Positions 6,246-13,706 of a DNA stretch of 14,776 bases are shown here, piece by piece. The notes beneath the pieces are model-generated. The model searched no databases, was not told where the DNA came from, and was given only the letters and a program-made list of their open reading frames with translations. Origin of the DNA: an uncultured Prevotella sp. (GTDB lineage Bacteria > Bacteroidota > Bacteroidia > Bacteroidales > Bacteroidaceae). Where the stretch lies: positions 1 through 14,776 of the forward strand of contig CALIIG010000027.1 of assembly GCA_938018155.1 (NCBI GenBank). Reading direction: 5' to 3'. Position 1 is the first letter of the stretch, and the number at the start of each line of letters is the position of its first letter. Made by a program: the position numbers and the translations under genes.

Positions 6246-9200
6246 TCAGAAACTAAGTTTGAAACCACCGCCAAAGCTTGACGTGTTAGGCACGGAGAAG
6301 CGTTCAAAATAGCCTCCCATGTTACCGTTTCCCTGAGAACTTTCGGGGTCTAACATCGGCATCTTTGCCCAAAGCAATAAGTTTCGTGCGAAAGCATAAA
6401 CAGAAAGGTCGACCCCTGCAAACTTAGGGAGCTTGTAAGACAGCGTTACATCGCGGAGCTTAAGGTAACCCGTGTCGTATATTCCTGCTTCGGTTACGTT
6501 GGTATAAGCCTGATAATATTTCTGTTTGCTTACCTGAACGGTGTTCTTTAAGCCCGTAGTCTGGTCTATTCCTTCGGCTACCATCGTTCCCTCATGGTAA
6601 GGAAGCGACTCGTTTGTTGCGCCAAAGTAGTTCATTGTAAGCAATGTTCCGTTGTACATTTTACCGCCATTCTGCCAGTCTAATGTAGCTGAAAGCGTCA
6701 GCTTTTTGTAAGAAGCGCTGAGGTTAAAGCCCATATTGAAGTTGGGAGAACATTCACCAAGGTTCTCGCTGTCGCCCGTAGCCTGTGGCAAACCATTGTT
6801 TAAAAGCAGCTCGCCTTTGTCGGTACGCTTGAACGCCAGGCCGTAAATGTTGGGATAAGTATAGCCTGCCTGTGCACGAACCTGAGGCTGAACGAATCCG
6901 CCCAACATAATACTCTCCACACCGGGAGCCAGTTCTTTCACGAAGTTATGCACCTTAGTGAAGTTAACGCCCAGCTCAACGTTGTAGTCGCGATGCTGTA
7001 AAACCGTTGCCTGCAGAGAAAATTCGTGCGACGATGTCGTCATTTGTCCGGCGTTTGTACGTAGATATTGGTAACCCGTTGAGCCTGCCGTCGGCACATC
7101 AAATATCTGGTCTTTAACGTCCTGATAGCTGTAAGTGTACTGGAAGCGCACCCTGTTCTCGAAGAAATTCAAGTCAATTCCGGCCTCCCAGTTCTTGGTA
7201 TTCTGCGGCTTTAAGTTCGTATCGTACTTCACATAATAGGGTGTATAGGACTTCGCGCTGCCCAAAGGATAACTAATTGGCGTATAAGTGTACATGCCAC
7301 TACCGTATGCTGGTACATACATATAATTGTTATAGAACTTACCTGCCTGCCCAACCTGCGCATAAGACAAACGTAATTTACCATACGAAAGCGTCTTGTT
7401 GTCCTTCAATTGTGGAAGCTCCGTGAATATCCAGCTTAATGAAACCGACGGATAAAAGAAGCTGCGGTTCTTGCTCGGCATGGAAGAAACCACGTCGTTA
7501 CGACCGGTCGCCGTCAGGTAAAGCATGTTTTTCCACGACAATGACAGCTGACCGAACGTACCAACTGTACGTTCTTGTTCGCGATATTCTTCGTGAGCGG
7601 CCATCGTTGTGGTGTTACCGATGGTGGGCTGACCGTAGAAAGAGAGGCCCACGCCGTCGTAATCCCACTTGCGTGCATTCTCATGGTTGAACTCGTTACC
7701 CAGCAGGAAGCCGAAGTCTACATCGTTCCACTTGGCCGTAAAGTTCGCCGTGAGCAGGTTGTTAAATACATTTCGCTGAACGCCGAAGTCCTCAACCTCT
7801 CCCGTTTTGTTGTAAGCCGACCCTACTTCAGCCACTGTACGGTTATTGGTTGTGTAGGTATCGATGCCCGCCTGCTCGCGGAAGACGAGGTTATACTGCT
7901 CTCCCCACGCCAGCTTAGGGCTGTATTCGGCATAGGCATTGCCAAAAACGCGGTTGGTATGCTGATAGAATTCGTCGTTGTCGGCCCACCAATAAGGGTT
8001 GTTAAAGTATGCAACGCTTCGGAAACATATCTGTGAAGTGGGGTCGCCAGGCACGTTATAGGGCGTGCCTTTCAGGTTATACTCGGCCGGAGCACTGTAT
8101 ACAACGTTCACAATACCGTTGTTGGCACCCGGGGCCGACGTAATTTTCGTTGCACTATAATTGGCTGAAAAGCCCGTCTTCCACTGGTCATTCACCTTCC
8201 AGTCAACGGCTCCACGCCCACCCGTACGGGTCATACCGGTCGACGGTATAATGCCTTTCTGGTAGGTATCGCTTAAGCTGAAGGCATAGCTTACGTCCTT
8301 CTTGGTCTGCGCTATGCCAAAGGTGGAGTTCTGCGTAAAGCCGGTTTTGAAGAAGTCGCCTACGTTGTCGTAGGTCTGCGGCGTTGTCCAGCCGTCCAAT
8401 CCTGCGGCTGCATACTTGGTGTTATAATACTGGCCCTTGTGCAAATTGGCACCATTGTTCGTATATTTGTTGGCTACATTGCCGCCATATTTGGCATCGT
8501 TGGGCAGTTCTGCAATCTTTGGGCCCCAGGTCATTGAGCTTGAAGGGTTATACTCGTCAAAGCTATTACCCTGCGCATACACCGTCTGGTGCTCGAACTT
8601 ACGGCTTAGGGTTTGTCCGCTAAGGTCGGTAGAGAACGTTACCACCGGCTTTTCGGTTCCCTTTGCACCGCGTTTGGTGGTAATCAGAATGACGCCGTTC
8701 GATGCCCTGATGCCGTAAAGGGCCGAAGCTGCCTGACCTTCAAGCACATTGACGCTTTCAATATCGTCAGGGTTGATGTCAATAGAACGGCTTGCATAAT
8801 CGGCTCCTGTTACCGAGTTGAGGGTTTTAAAGTCGGGCGTCGATACCACAGGCATGCCGTCAATAACATATAACGGCGTGTTGTTGCCGTCGAACGAGCG
8901 TGCACCACGAATCGTAATCTGTGCCGAAGCACCCGGTGCACCCGACGACTGGCGGATGGAAACACCCGTCAGCTTGCCTTGCAGGGCACTCGATAAAGAC
9001 GAGGTTCCCGCCACGTTAAGGTCGCTGGCCTTCAGGTTCTGTGCCGAATAGCCCAGAGCTTTCTTGTCGCGGGTGATACCCATCGCGGTTACCACCACCT
9101 CGTTCAGTTCCTTATTGTCGGCATCTAAAGCCACTTTCATGTTTGCCCCTGCGGTTACAGTCTTTTTCTTCATACCCAGATAGGTAATCACCAACTTGCT

Positions 9201-9413
9201 TCCTGCAGGAACGCTAAGCTCAAAACGGCCGTCAACATCGGTCACCGTTCCTGTCTTTGTACCATCTACCATCACTGCCGCTCCGACAACAGGGCTGCCG
9301 TCTTCCGATGAAGTGACGGTGCCTTTTACCGAAGACTGTGCCAAAGCTACTCCTACAGACAGGAATAAACCGGCTAAAAACGCAACTAATCTTCTTCCCA
9401 TAAATTCTCTCAT
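6246..9413 (-). CDS. SusC/RagA-family TonB-dependent outer-membrane transporter
   Basis: This 1055-residue protein is the barrel of a SusCD importer, taking up bound oligomers with TonB energy. A signal peptide covers about 1-26. A carboxypeptidase-D-like beta-sandwich domain occupies about 28-97 (VKGTVTSSEDGSPVVGAAV). The SusC signature with the TonB-box region is NEVVVTAMGI at 104-113. The plug domain runs from about 115 to 250, with YVIDGMP (182-188) and ASALYGIRASNGVILITTKRG (229-249). The rest is an aromatic-rich beta-barrel ending in FGGGFKLSF, with the terminal phenylalanine expected for barrel insertion. Length is normal for the family. The start may be codon 1 or codon 5, where MGRRL is preceded by AGAGA. 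No glycosidase, peptidase, sigma or anti-sigma gene is adjacent, so the substrate is unknown. It is transcribed from the promoter at 9463-9494 together with the susD-like gene. Confidence 0.95.
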   Translation of the reverse strand: MREFMGRRLVAFLAGLFLSVGVALAQSSVKGTVTSSEDGSPVVGAAVMVDGTKTGTVTDVDGRFELSVPAGSKLVITYLGMKKKTVTAGANMKVALDADNKELNEVVVTAMGITRDKKALGYSAQNLKASDLNVAGTSSLSSALQGKLTGVSIRQSSGAPGASAQITIRGARSFDGNNTPLYVIDGMPVVSTPDFKTLNSVTGADYASRSIDINPDDIESVNVLEGQAASALYGIRASNGVILITTKRGAKGTEKPVVTFSTDLSGQTLSRKFEHQTVYAQGNSFDEYNPSSSMTWGPKIAELPNDAKYGGNVANKYTNNGANLHKGQYYNTKYAAAGLDGWTTPQTYDNVGDFFKTGFTQNSTFGIAQTKKDVSYAFSLSDTYQKGIIPSTGMTRTGGRGAVDWKVNDQWKTGFSANYSATKITSAPGANNGIVNVVYSAPAEYNLKGTPYNVPGDPTSQICFRSVAYFNNPYWWADNDEFYQHTNRVFGNAYAEYSPKLAWGEQYNLVFREQAGIDTYTTNNRTVAEVGSAYNKTGEVEDFGVQRNVFNNLLTANFTAKWNDVDFGFLLGNEFNHENARKWDYDGVGLSFYGQPTIGNTTTMAAHEEYREQERTVGTFGQLSLSWKNMLYLTATGRNDVVSSMPSKNRSFFYPSVSLSWIFTELPQLKDNKTLSYGKLRLSYAQVGQAGKFYNNYMYVPAYGSGMYTYTPISYPLGSAKSYTPYYVKYDTNLKPQNTKNWEAGIDLNFFENRVRFQYTYSYQDVKDQIFDVPTAGSTGYQYLRTNAGQMTTSSHEFSLQATVLQHRDYNVELGVNFTKVHNFVKELAPGVESIMLGGFVQPQVRAQAGYTYPNIYGLAFKRTDKGELLLNNGLPQATGDSENLGECSPNFNMGFNLSASYKKLTLSATLDWQNGGKMYNGTLLTMNYFGATNESLPYHEGTMVAEGIDQTTGLKNTVQVSKQKYYQAYTNVTEAGIYDTGYLKLRDVTLSYKLPKFAGVDLSVYAFARNLLLWAKMPMLDPESSQGNGNMGGYFERFSVPNTSSFGGGFKLSF

Positions 9414-9429
9414 TTTAAAGGTTTCCCCA

Positions 9430-9445
9430 TAACCTTATAGGGTTA
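9430..9445. promoter_or_regulatory. Operator-like palindrome in the susC leader
   Basis: The sequence TAACCTTATAGGGTTA is a near palindrome with 5-bp arms (TAACC and GGTTA). It lies between the -7 element and the start codon of the susC-like gene, a position suitable for a repressor site or a small leader hairpin. Nothing in the window identifies a binding protein. Confidence 0.35.
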
Positions 9446-9462
9446 ATATAACATAACGAATG

Positions 9463-9494
9463 CAAAACTAAGCAATTTTTGTTATATTCACAAA
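9463..9494 (-). promoter_or_regulatory. Promoter of the susC-susD unit
   Basis: Read on the minus strand, TTTG (9494-9491) is followed after 20 nt by TAGTTTTG (9470-9463). Both parts match the Bacteroidetes -33/-7 consensus in sequence and spacing. The -7 element lies 49 bp before the first ATG. Confidence 0.7.
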
Positions 9495-9552
9495 TATTTT
9501 CCACAAAAAGTTTCATTTTTATTAAAATAAAGTTCGTTTTGCTTACATAATG

Positions 9553-9571
9553 TTTTTATTCTGAATAAAAA
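9553..9571. repeat. 19-nt AT-rich perfect palindrome
   Basis: TTTTTATTC and GAATAAAAA are exact reverse complements around a single central T. It lies about 60 bp upstream of the susC -33 element. It may be a protein-binding site, but in AT-rich DNA it may also be chance. Confidence 0.4.
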
Positions 9572-9776
9572 TGCAACACGATAGGGATAAATGTTTGTTT
9601 AGCGACATGATAATTCTTGCATATTTCTCCCAATAAAATCAAAAATAAGTTATTTGCTGTCTATGCCAACAATTAAAAACTACGATACGGGTATTGATTT
9701 ACACCATAATTCGCGAACCAATACGGTGATATGTATTTATGATTCAAACATAAGACATCTGCATTTTCAACGAAAG

Positions 9777-9880
9777 GGTCATTGTTCGACGGCCGTCAGC
9801 AGCGCGTACGGCGGTCGTCGAACGATGGGTGTGACGGCCGTCAACAACGCTGCTGACGGCCGTCGAACAATGACCATTAC
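9777..9880. repeat. Palindrome-rich dispersed repeat, copy B, with perfect 28-bp arms
   Basis: The 99-bp core at 9782-9880 matches copy A (1961-2059) without gaps. Here the outer arms are a perfect 28-bp inverted repeat (9777-9804 and 9848-9875) around a 43-nt centre. Four versions of the palindromic core GACGGCCGTC occur in it. Like copy A it lies between two minus-strand genes. It is far more GC-rich than the AT-rich gap around it. Confidence 0.88.
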
Positions 9881-10097
9881 CCCGTAAAACCTTCTTCAAA
9901 AGGGAAACAAAGCATTACCCAATCAACATAACTACCTATAAATAAAGATGTTATTACACAGGTATACCTATATGAAGAAGGAAACAAAAAGCAGATACCA
10001 TGACGGCATCCGCTATGATAAACTAAAAAACAAACTGTATAGAAACGGGTTGACAGGCAAAAAGCCCTCGCGCTTGCAACCAGAAAACAGCATCATA

Positions 10098-11330
10098 TCA
10101 AAACATAGCTTGCACCCTGCAGAGGGCAGCCACAAGCTGATCAACCTCTTCCTTTGTGTTGTACAAGGCAAACGAAGCGCGCACGGTGCCGAGAACGCCG
10201 AGACGGTCCATCAGCGGCTGGGCGCAATGGTGGCCCGTTCGCACGGCAATGCCGAGCTGGTCGAGCAGCGTTCCTACATCCATGTGGTGAATGTTACCCA
10301 GGTTAAAGCTGACAACGGCATCGTGGGGGCACAGCACCGCCGACGATGGTTCGGTACCATAAAGGTGCATTTCAGGAATACCGGCAAGCTGTTCGAGAGC
10401 ATAATCGGTAAGTTCCTGCTCGTGAGCCTGTATGTTTTCCATACCCAATTGCTCTATATAATCGATGGCTGTGGCCAGACCGTGCGAGGCAATATAGTCG
10501 GGTGTGCCTGCCTCAAACTTCAAAGGCGGATGCTCAAACGTCGTCTTCGTCCAGCTGACATGCTCTATCATTTCGCCGCCGCCCTGATAAGGGGGAAGCC
10601 TTTCCAGCCATTCCTCCTTGCCATACAGCACGCCGATGCCCGTGGGGCCGTACATTTTATGACCGCTCAACACAAAGAAGTCGCAATCAATATCCTGCAC
10701 ATCTACCGTGAAATGCGGCGCACTCTGTGCTCCGTCAACTACAATGGGTACACCGTGTGCATGGGCTGTGGCGGCCATTTGCCTTACAGGATTCACCGTT
10801 CCCAGCACGTTGCTCACGTGTGATACGCTTACAAGGCGCGTTTTTTCGTTGAAAAGAGCTTCAAAGGCTGCCATATCAAGCACACCTTCGTCGTTCATAG
10901 GTATAACCCTGATTTTTATACCGCGACGGCTTTCCTGCAACTGCCAGGGCACGATGTTGCTGTGATGCTCTACGGCCGAAACGATAACCTCGTCGCCTGC
11001 TTTCATCATGGCTTCGCAAAATGAGGAGGCAATAAGGTTCAAGCCTTCAGTAGTGCCGCGCGTAAACACAATTTCGGCCGTGGAACGTGCGTTAAGAAAG
11101 GCACGGATACGGTCGCGGGCCTGCTCGTGAAGCTCCGTAGCGCGCTGGCTTAAATAGTGTACACCGCGATGCACATTGGCGTTGGCGTTGAGATATTCCT
11201 CGCGCATGGCGTCGAGCACACACAGGGGTTTCTGCGTGGTGGCGGCATTATCGAGGTAAACCAGCGGCTTGCCGTGCACCTCGCGGGAGAGTATGGGGAA
11301 ATCGGTTCTTACCTTATCAATATCAAACAT
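10098..11330 (-). CDS. sufS: SufS-type cysteine desulfurase
   Basis: This PLP enzyme takes sulfur from L-cysteine, giving alanine and an enzyme-bound persulfide that feeds iron-sulfur cluster assembly. The 410-residue protein has YLDNAATTQKP (25-35) and the PLP-stacking region VEHHSN (120-125, H123). It also has VDGAQ (198-202, D199), the Schiff-base lysine in SGHKMYGPTG (K225), and the persulfide cysteine in RTGHHCAQP (C369). The short spacing around C369 (no long flexible loop) fits group II desulfurases (SufS/CsdA) rather than IscS/NifS. Length is normal. It is the last gene of the sufC-sufD-sufS run, 72 bp after sufD. A small hairpin lies in that gap, and no separate promoter is seen. Confidence 0.96.
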   Translation of the reverse strand: MFDIDKVRTDFPILSREVHGKPLVYLDNAATTQKPLCVLDAMREEYLNANANVHRGVHYLSQRATELHEQARDRIRAFLNARSTAEIVFTRGTTEGLNLIASSFCEAMMKAGDEVIVSAVEHHSNIVPWQLQESRRGIKIRVIPMNDEGVLDMAAFEALFNEKTRLVSVSHVSNVLGTVNPVRQMAATAHAHGVPIVVDGAQSAPHFTVDVQDIDCDFFVLSGHKMYGPTGIGVLYGKEEWLERLPPYQGGGEMIEHVSWTKTTFEHPPLKFEAGTPDYIASHGLATAIDYIEQLGMENIQAHEQELTDYALEQLAGIPEMHLYGTEPSSAVLCPHDAVVSFNLGNIHHMDVGTLLDQLGIAVRTGHHCAQPLMDRLGVLGTVRASFALYNTKEEVDQLVAALCRVQAMF

Positions 11331-11366
11331 CGCTTTCTATGTTCTTAAATGATTATTGAAAGATGA

Positions 11367-11392
11367 TATGCTACCATCGTAATGGCAGCATA
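11367..11392. repeat. Intercistronic hairpin between sufD and sufS
   Basis: TATGCTACCAT (11367-11377) and ATGGCAGCATA (11382-11392) pair over 11 positions with one mismatch and a 4-nt CGTA loop. There is no T-run after it, so it does not look like a terminator. An RNA-processing or stability element is possible. Confidence 0.55.
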
Positions 11393-11402
11393 CCGATAGT
11401 GT

Positions 11403-12746
11403 TTACTTACAGAGTTTGCAGTTTTCGCAGCCGTTTAATTCGCCGCGAAAACGTTTCTCTACCAGCAGATGGAGGCGGTCGCGCAAGGGTTCAAGCGTAA
11501 TGTTATCGATTACTTCGCCTATAAAAGCAAACTCCAGGAGGAGCTTTGCCTCATGCTGATCAATGCCCCTTTGCTGCATATAGAAGAGTGCTGCGTCGTT
11601 AAGCTGCCCCACAGTAGAGCCATGTGCACACTTCACATCGTCGGCATAAATTTCCAACATGGGTTGTGTGTACATGCGTGCAGTGGGTGTCATGACGAGG
11701 TTCTGGTTGGTTTCCTGCGACGTTGTATGCTGACTGTCGTGACGAACCAGCACGCGTCCGGCAAAGGCACCGGTGGCATGATTGTCCAAAACATATTTAT
11801 AAAGCTCATGACTATCGCAGTGAGGCACGGCGTGATCGATGAAAGTGTTGTTGTCAACATGCTGATTCCTATCAGCAATCACACATCCGTTACACCAGCA
11901 TTCGGCACCTTCGCCTTTCAAAACAAGGTCGAGGCGGTTGCGTGTAACGCCGTTATGCAGCGTAATAACATTGTGGTTTACGCGGCTGTTGGCCTGTTGC
12001 TCAATATAAACATTGCTAATACGCACGTTTTTGACATGGGTTTCTTCCAGGCAATTCAGGTCAATTCTGGCATTCTCGCCAACGTAAACCTCAATAACCT
12101 GCGTGCCAAGGAAGTTGCGATCGTCGGCTGTATCGTCACAGAAAAGGAACCTGGCGTCGGCCCCTTCTTCCATAATGATGAGCACACGACGGTTTACCAT
12201 CAGGTCGACATCGGAGCGAAGGATGTTCACTACCTGTATAGCCCGGTCAACTTTTACGCCTTTTGGCACGTAAACAAAGAGGCCGTCCTGGGCCAACATG
12301 GTGTTAAGGGCGGTAACAGCATCCTTATCAGTGCGGGCCAGACGGGCATAATAACGTTCTATCAGCTGTGGATTCTGCTCGGCAGCATCCTTTAAACTGC
12401 CTACAATAACACCCTCGGGCAACGTAGCTTTGGGCAGTGCCTTTTTGTAAAACTGGTCGTTAACTACGAAATAAAGGGAAGTGCTGAGGTTCGGTACGTC
12501 GCATTTGAACGCGTCGTAAGGGTTTACAGGAATGTCAAGGCGGTTGATATTGAGGCCGTAATCAGGCGCAAACAACTGGTCAATATCAGTATATTTGTAG
12601 CGTTCTGCCTTTTGGGAGGGAAACCCCTGCGCGCAAAAATCATCGAAAGCCTTATCACGAACCGCATTCATTACGGGCGCAGCATGGTCGAATATCATCT
12701 GGCGCGACGCCTTATAAAGGTCTGTATATTGTTTCTCGCTGCTCAT
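11403..12746 (-). CDS. sufD: SufD iron-sulfur cluster assembly scaffold protein
   Basis: SufD pairs with SufB and the SufC ATPase in the SufBC2D complex, which builds Fe-S clusters in the cytoplasm. The 447-residue protein has an N-terminal helical part (about 1-70, including ERYKYTDI). A long right-handed beta-helix follows (about 150-370). The C-terminal SufBD core block holds GAFAGRVLVRHDSQHTTSQE (326-345), QNLVMTPTARMYTQPMLEIY (348-367) and VKCAHGSTVGQLNDAALFY (371-389), with C373 and H375 conserved. FAFIGEVID (406-414) and EPLRDRL (419-425) complete the family pattern. The tail carries three cysteines as CxxCxxC (C440, C443, C446), a possible metal site not needed for the family call. 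The gene lies 156 bp downstream of sufC, wider than usual for this operon, with hairpin-forming sequence in the gap. Confidence 0.95.
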   Translation of the reverse strand: MSSEKQYTDLYKASRQMIFDHAAPVMNAVRDKAFDDFCAQGFPSQKAERYKYTDIDQLFAPDYGLNINRLDIPVNPYDAFKCDVPNLSTSLYFVVNDQFYKKALPKATLPEGVIVGSLKDAAEQNPQLIERYYARLARTDKDAVTALNTMLAQDGLFVYVPKGVKVDRAIQVVNILRSDVDLMVNRRVLIIMEEGADARFLFCDDTADDRNFLGTQVIEVYVGENARIDLNCLEETHVKNVRISNVYIEQQANSRVNHNVITLHNGVTRNRLDLVLKGEGAECWCNGCVIADRNQHVDNNTFIDHAVPHCDSHELYKYVLDNHATGAFAGRVLVRHDSQHTTSQETNQNLVMTPTARMYTQPMLEIYADDVKCAHGSTVGQLNDAALFYMQQRGIDQHEAKLLLEFAFIGEVIDNITLEPLRDRLHLLVEKRFRGELNGCENCKLCK

Positions 12747-12774
12747 TATTTCTTGTAAATATGTTGTAGGGTAG

Positions 12775-12848
12775 AAAGCTGTATGCTGTTATCGTTACAC
12801 CTTATTATAATATAGGTTCATATAACCGGGCAACCGGGCAACAGCTTT
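12775..12848. repeat. Inverted repeat and tandem CCGGGCAA units in the sufC-sufD gap
   Basis: AAAGCTGT (12775-12782) and ACAGCTTT (12841-12848) are exact reverse complements. Between them are two direct copies of AACCGGGC (from about 12824 to 12839). No promoter of the TAnnTTTG form is visible. The function is unknown; a leader structure in the sufCDS transcript is possible. Confidence 0.45.
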
Positions 12849-12875
12849 ATTACAGCAGAATAATACTTATATCAT

Positions 12876-12895
12876 AAAAAAGGAGAATGTTCTCC
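12876..12895 (-). terminator. Weak intrinsic terminator-like hairpin after sufC
   Basis: On the minus strand GGAGAACATTCTCC (12895-12882) can form a 5-bp stem with a 4-nt loop and is followed by six T residues. It lies 7 bp past the sufC stop codon. The stem is short, so it may only partly stop transcription before sufD, or act as a pause or processing site. Confidence 0.4.
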
Positions 12896-12902
12896 ATGCC
12901 GT

Positions 12903-13706
12903 TTACTTGCCGTAACGGGCATCGGCCTCCTCCTTTATCCAGTCGTAACCGCGTTGTTCAATCTTTTTCGACAGCTCGGGACCCTCTGTTTTCACAATGC
13001 GGCCGTTGTAAAGCACGTGCACTACCTGTGGTTTTATCATGTCGAGCAGGCGTTCATAGTGGGTGATGACGATGATTGACTTGTCGGGTGTAAACAGTTT
13101 GTTCACGCCATCAGCCACAATTCGCATGGCGTCGACGTCAAGACCCGAGTCGGTTTCGTCAAGAATGCTGAGACGAGGATTGAGCATTGCCATCTGGAAT
13201 ATTTCGTTACGCTTCTTCTCTCCTCCCGAAAAGCCTTCGTTTACAGAGCGTCGTGAGAGCTTCGCATCGAGGTCAACTATCTCGCGTTTCTCTTTCATGA
13301 GCTGCAGAAACTCGGCAGCTTTCATTGGCTCTAAGCCCTGATACTTGCGCCTTGCGTTCACGGCGGCCTTCATAAAATTGACCATTGACACGCCCGGTAT
13401 TTCGACAGGGTATTGGAAACTAAGGAAAATGCCTTCGCAAGCACGCTCTTCGGGTTTCATCTTTAGCAGGTTTTTGCCGTTGAAAAAGGCTTCACCCTCG
13501 GTAACCGTGTACAACGGATTGCCTGTAAGAACGGCACTAAGCGTTGACTTCCCCGAGCCGGATGGCCCCAGAATGCCCACCAGCTCACCGGCGCGGAGCT
13601 GAAGGTTCGTGCTGCGCAGCGCGTGAACGGTTTCATCGCCTTGGCGGTAATCCCGGCTCACCGAGTTCAGGGACATGACTGTGGTTGGTGCCGTGGACGT
13701 CGTCAT
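12903..13706 (-). CDS. sufC: SufC ATPase with a foreign N-terminus (chimeric ORF)
   Basis: As written this is a 267-residue ABC ATPase, but it is two genes spliced in frame. From about residue 57 onward it is a Bacteroidales SufC: SAVLTGNPLYTVTEGE, the Q-loop LSFQYPVEIPGVSMVNF (Q98), signature FSGGEKKRNEIF (159-170), Walker B LSILDETDSGLDVDAM (179-194) and H-switch H216. Residues 1 to about 48 read TVMSLNSVSRDYRQGDETVH and ELVGILGP. That is the start of a MacB/LolD-type exporter ATPase partnering an FtsX-type permease, not of SufC. The join falls within Walker A (GPSGSGKST, 47-55). The real sufC start is therefore missing, and the ORF is longer than the usual 250 or so residues. The true gene supplies ATPase activity to SufBCD. 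Its downstream neighbours sufD and sufS are normal. The SufC body is certain; the ORF as a natural gene is doubtful. Confidence 0.85.
   Translation of the reverse strand: MTTSTAPTTVMSLNSVSRDYRQGDETVHALRSTNLQLRAGELVGILGPSGSGKSTLSAVLTGNPLYTVTEGEAFFNGKNLLKMKPEERACEGIFLSFQYPVEIPGVSMVNFMKAAVNARRKYQGLEPMKAAEFLQLMKEKREIVDLDAKLSRRSVNEGFSGGEKKRNEIFQMAMLNPRLSILDETDSGLDVDAMRIVADGVNKLFTPDKSIIVITHYERLLDMIKPQVVHVLYNGRIVKTEGPELSKKIEQRGYDWIKEEADARYGK
13536..13562. other. Composition and identity breakpoint within Walker A
   Basis: On the minus strand, sequence up to the GPS of Walker A (13562) is GC-rich and of exporter-ATPase type. From the SAVLTG codons (13538 onward) it is SufC. The stretch between them encodes GSGKSTL, which is nearly identical in all ABC ATPases. 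Shared bases here could let an assembler or a recombination event join two genomes in frame. Confidence 0.85.

Larger units (their letters stand above)
9414..10097. other. Gene-free gap between sufS and susC-like gene
   Basis: This 684-bp region contains the susC promoter, the operator-like palindrome, an AT-rich stretch with a 19-nt perfect palindrome (9553-9571), and repeat copy B (9782-9880). From 9881 to 10097 I see no convincing gene and no clear terminator for the suf unit. A weak GGTTG...CAACC pairing around 10047-10078 is not convincing. Confidence 0.6.

Noticed and set aside
9654..9887. 77-codon plus-strand reading frame in the gap upstream of the susC-like gene.
   Set aside because: Its second half runs through repeat copy B, and it has no promoter, ribosome site or recognisable sequence.
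9960..9969. Perfect 10-nt palindrome AGGTATACCT in the sufS-susC gap.
   Set aside because: It is too short and isolated, with no promoter nearby; chance is sufficient.
10047..10078. Possible terminator of the suf operon (GGTTG...CAACC with a T-run inside on the minus strand).
   Set aside because: The stem is only 5 bp, the loop is long and the T-run lies within the loop, so it does not fit an intrinsic terminator.
9948..10823. Long plus-strand reading frame of 291 codons running across the end of sufS.
   Set aside because: Most of it is the antisense of well-conserved sufS coding sequence, and it has no recognisable domain. It is a shadow frame of a GC-richer gene.
11469..12395. Plus-strand reading frame of 308 codons.
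   Set aside because: It is fully antisense to sufD, whose family motifs are unmistakable.
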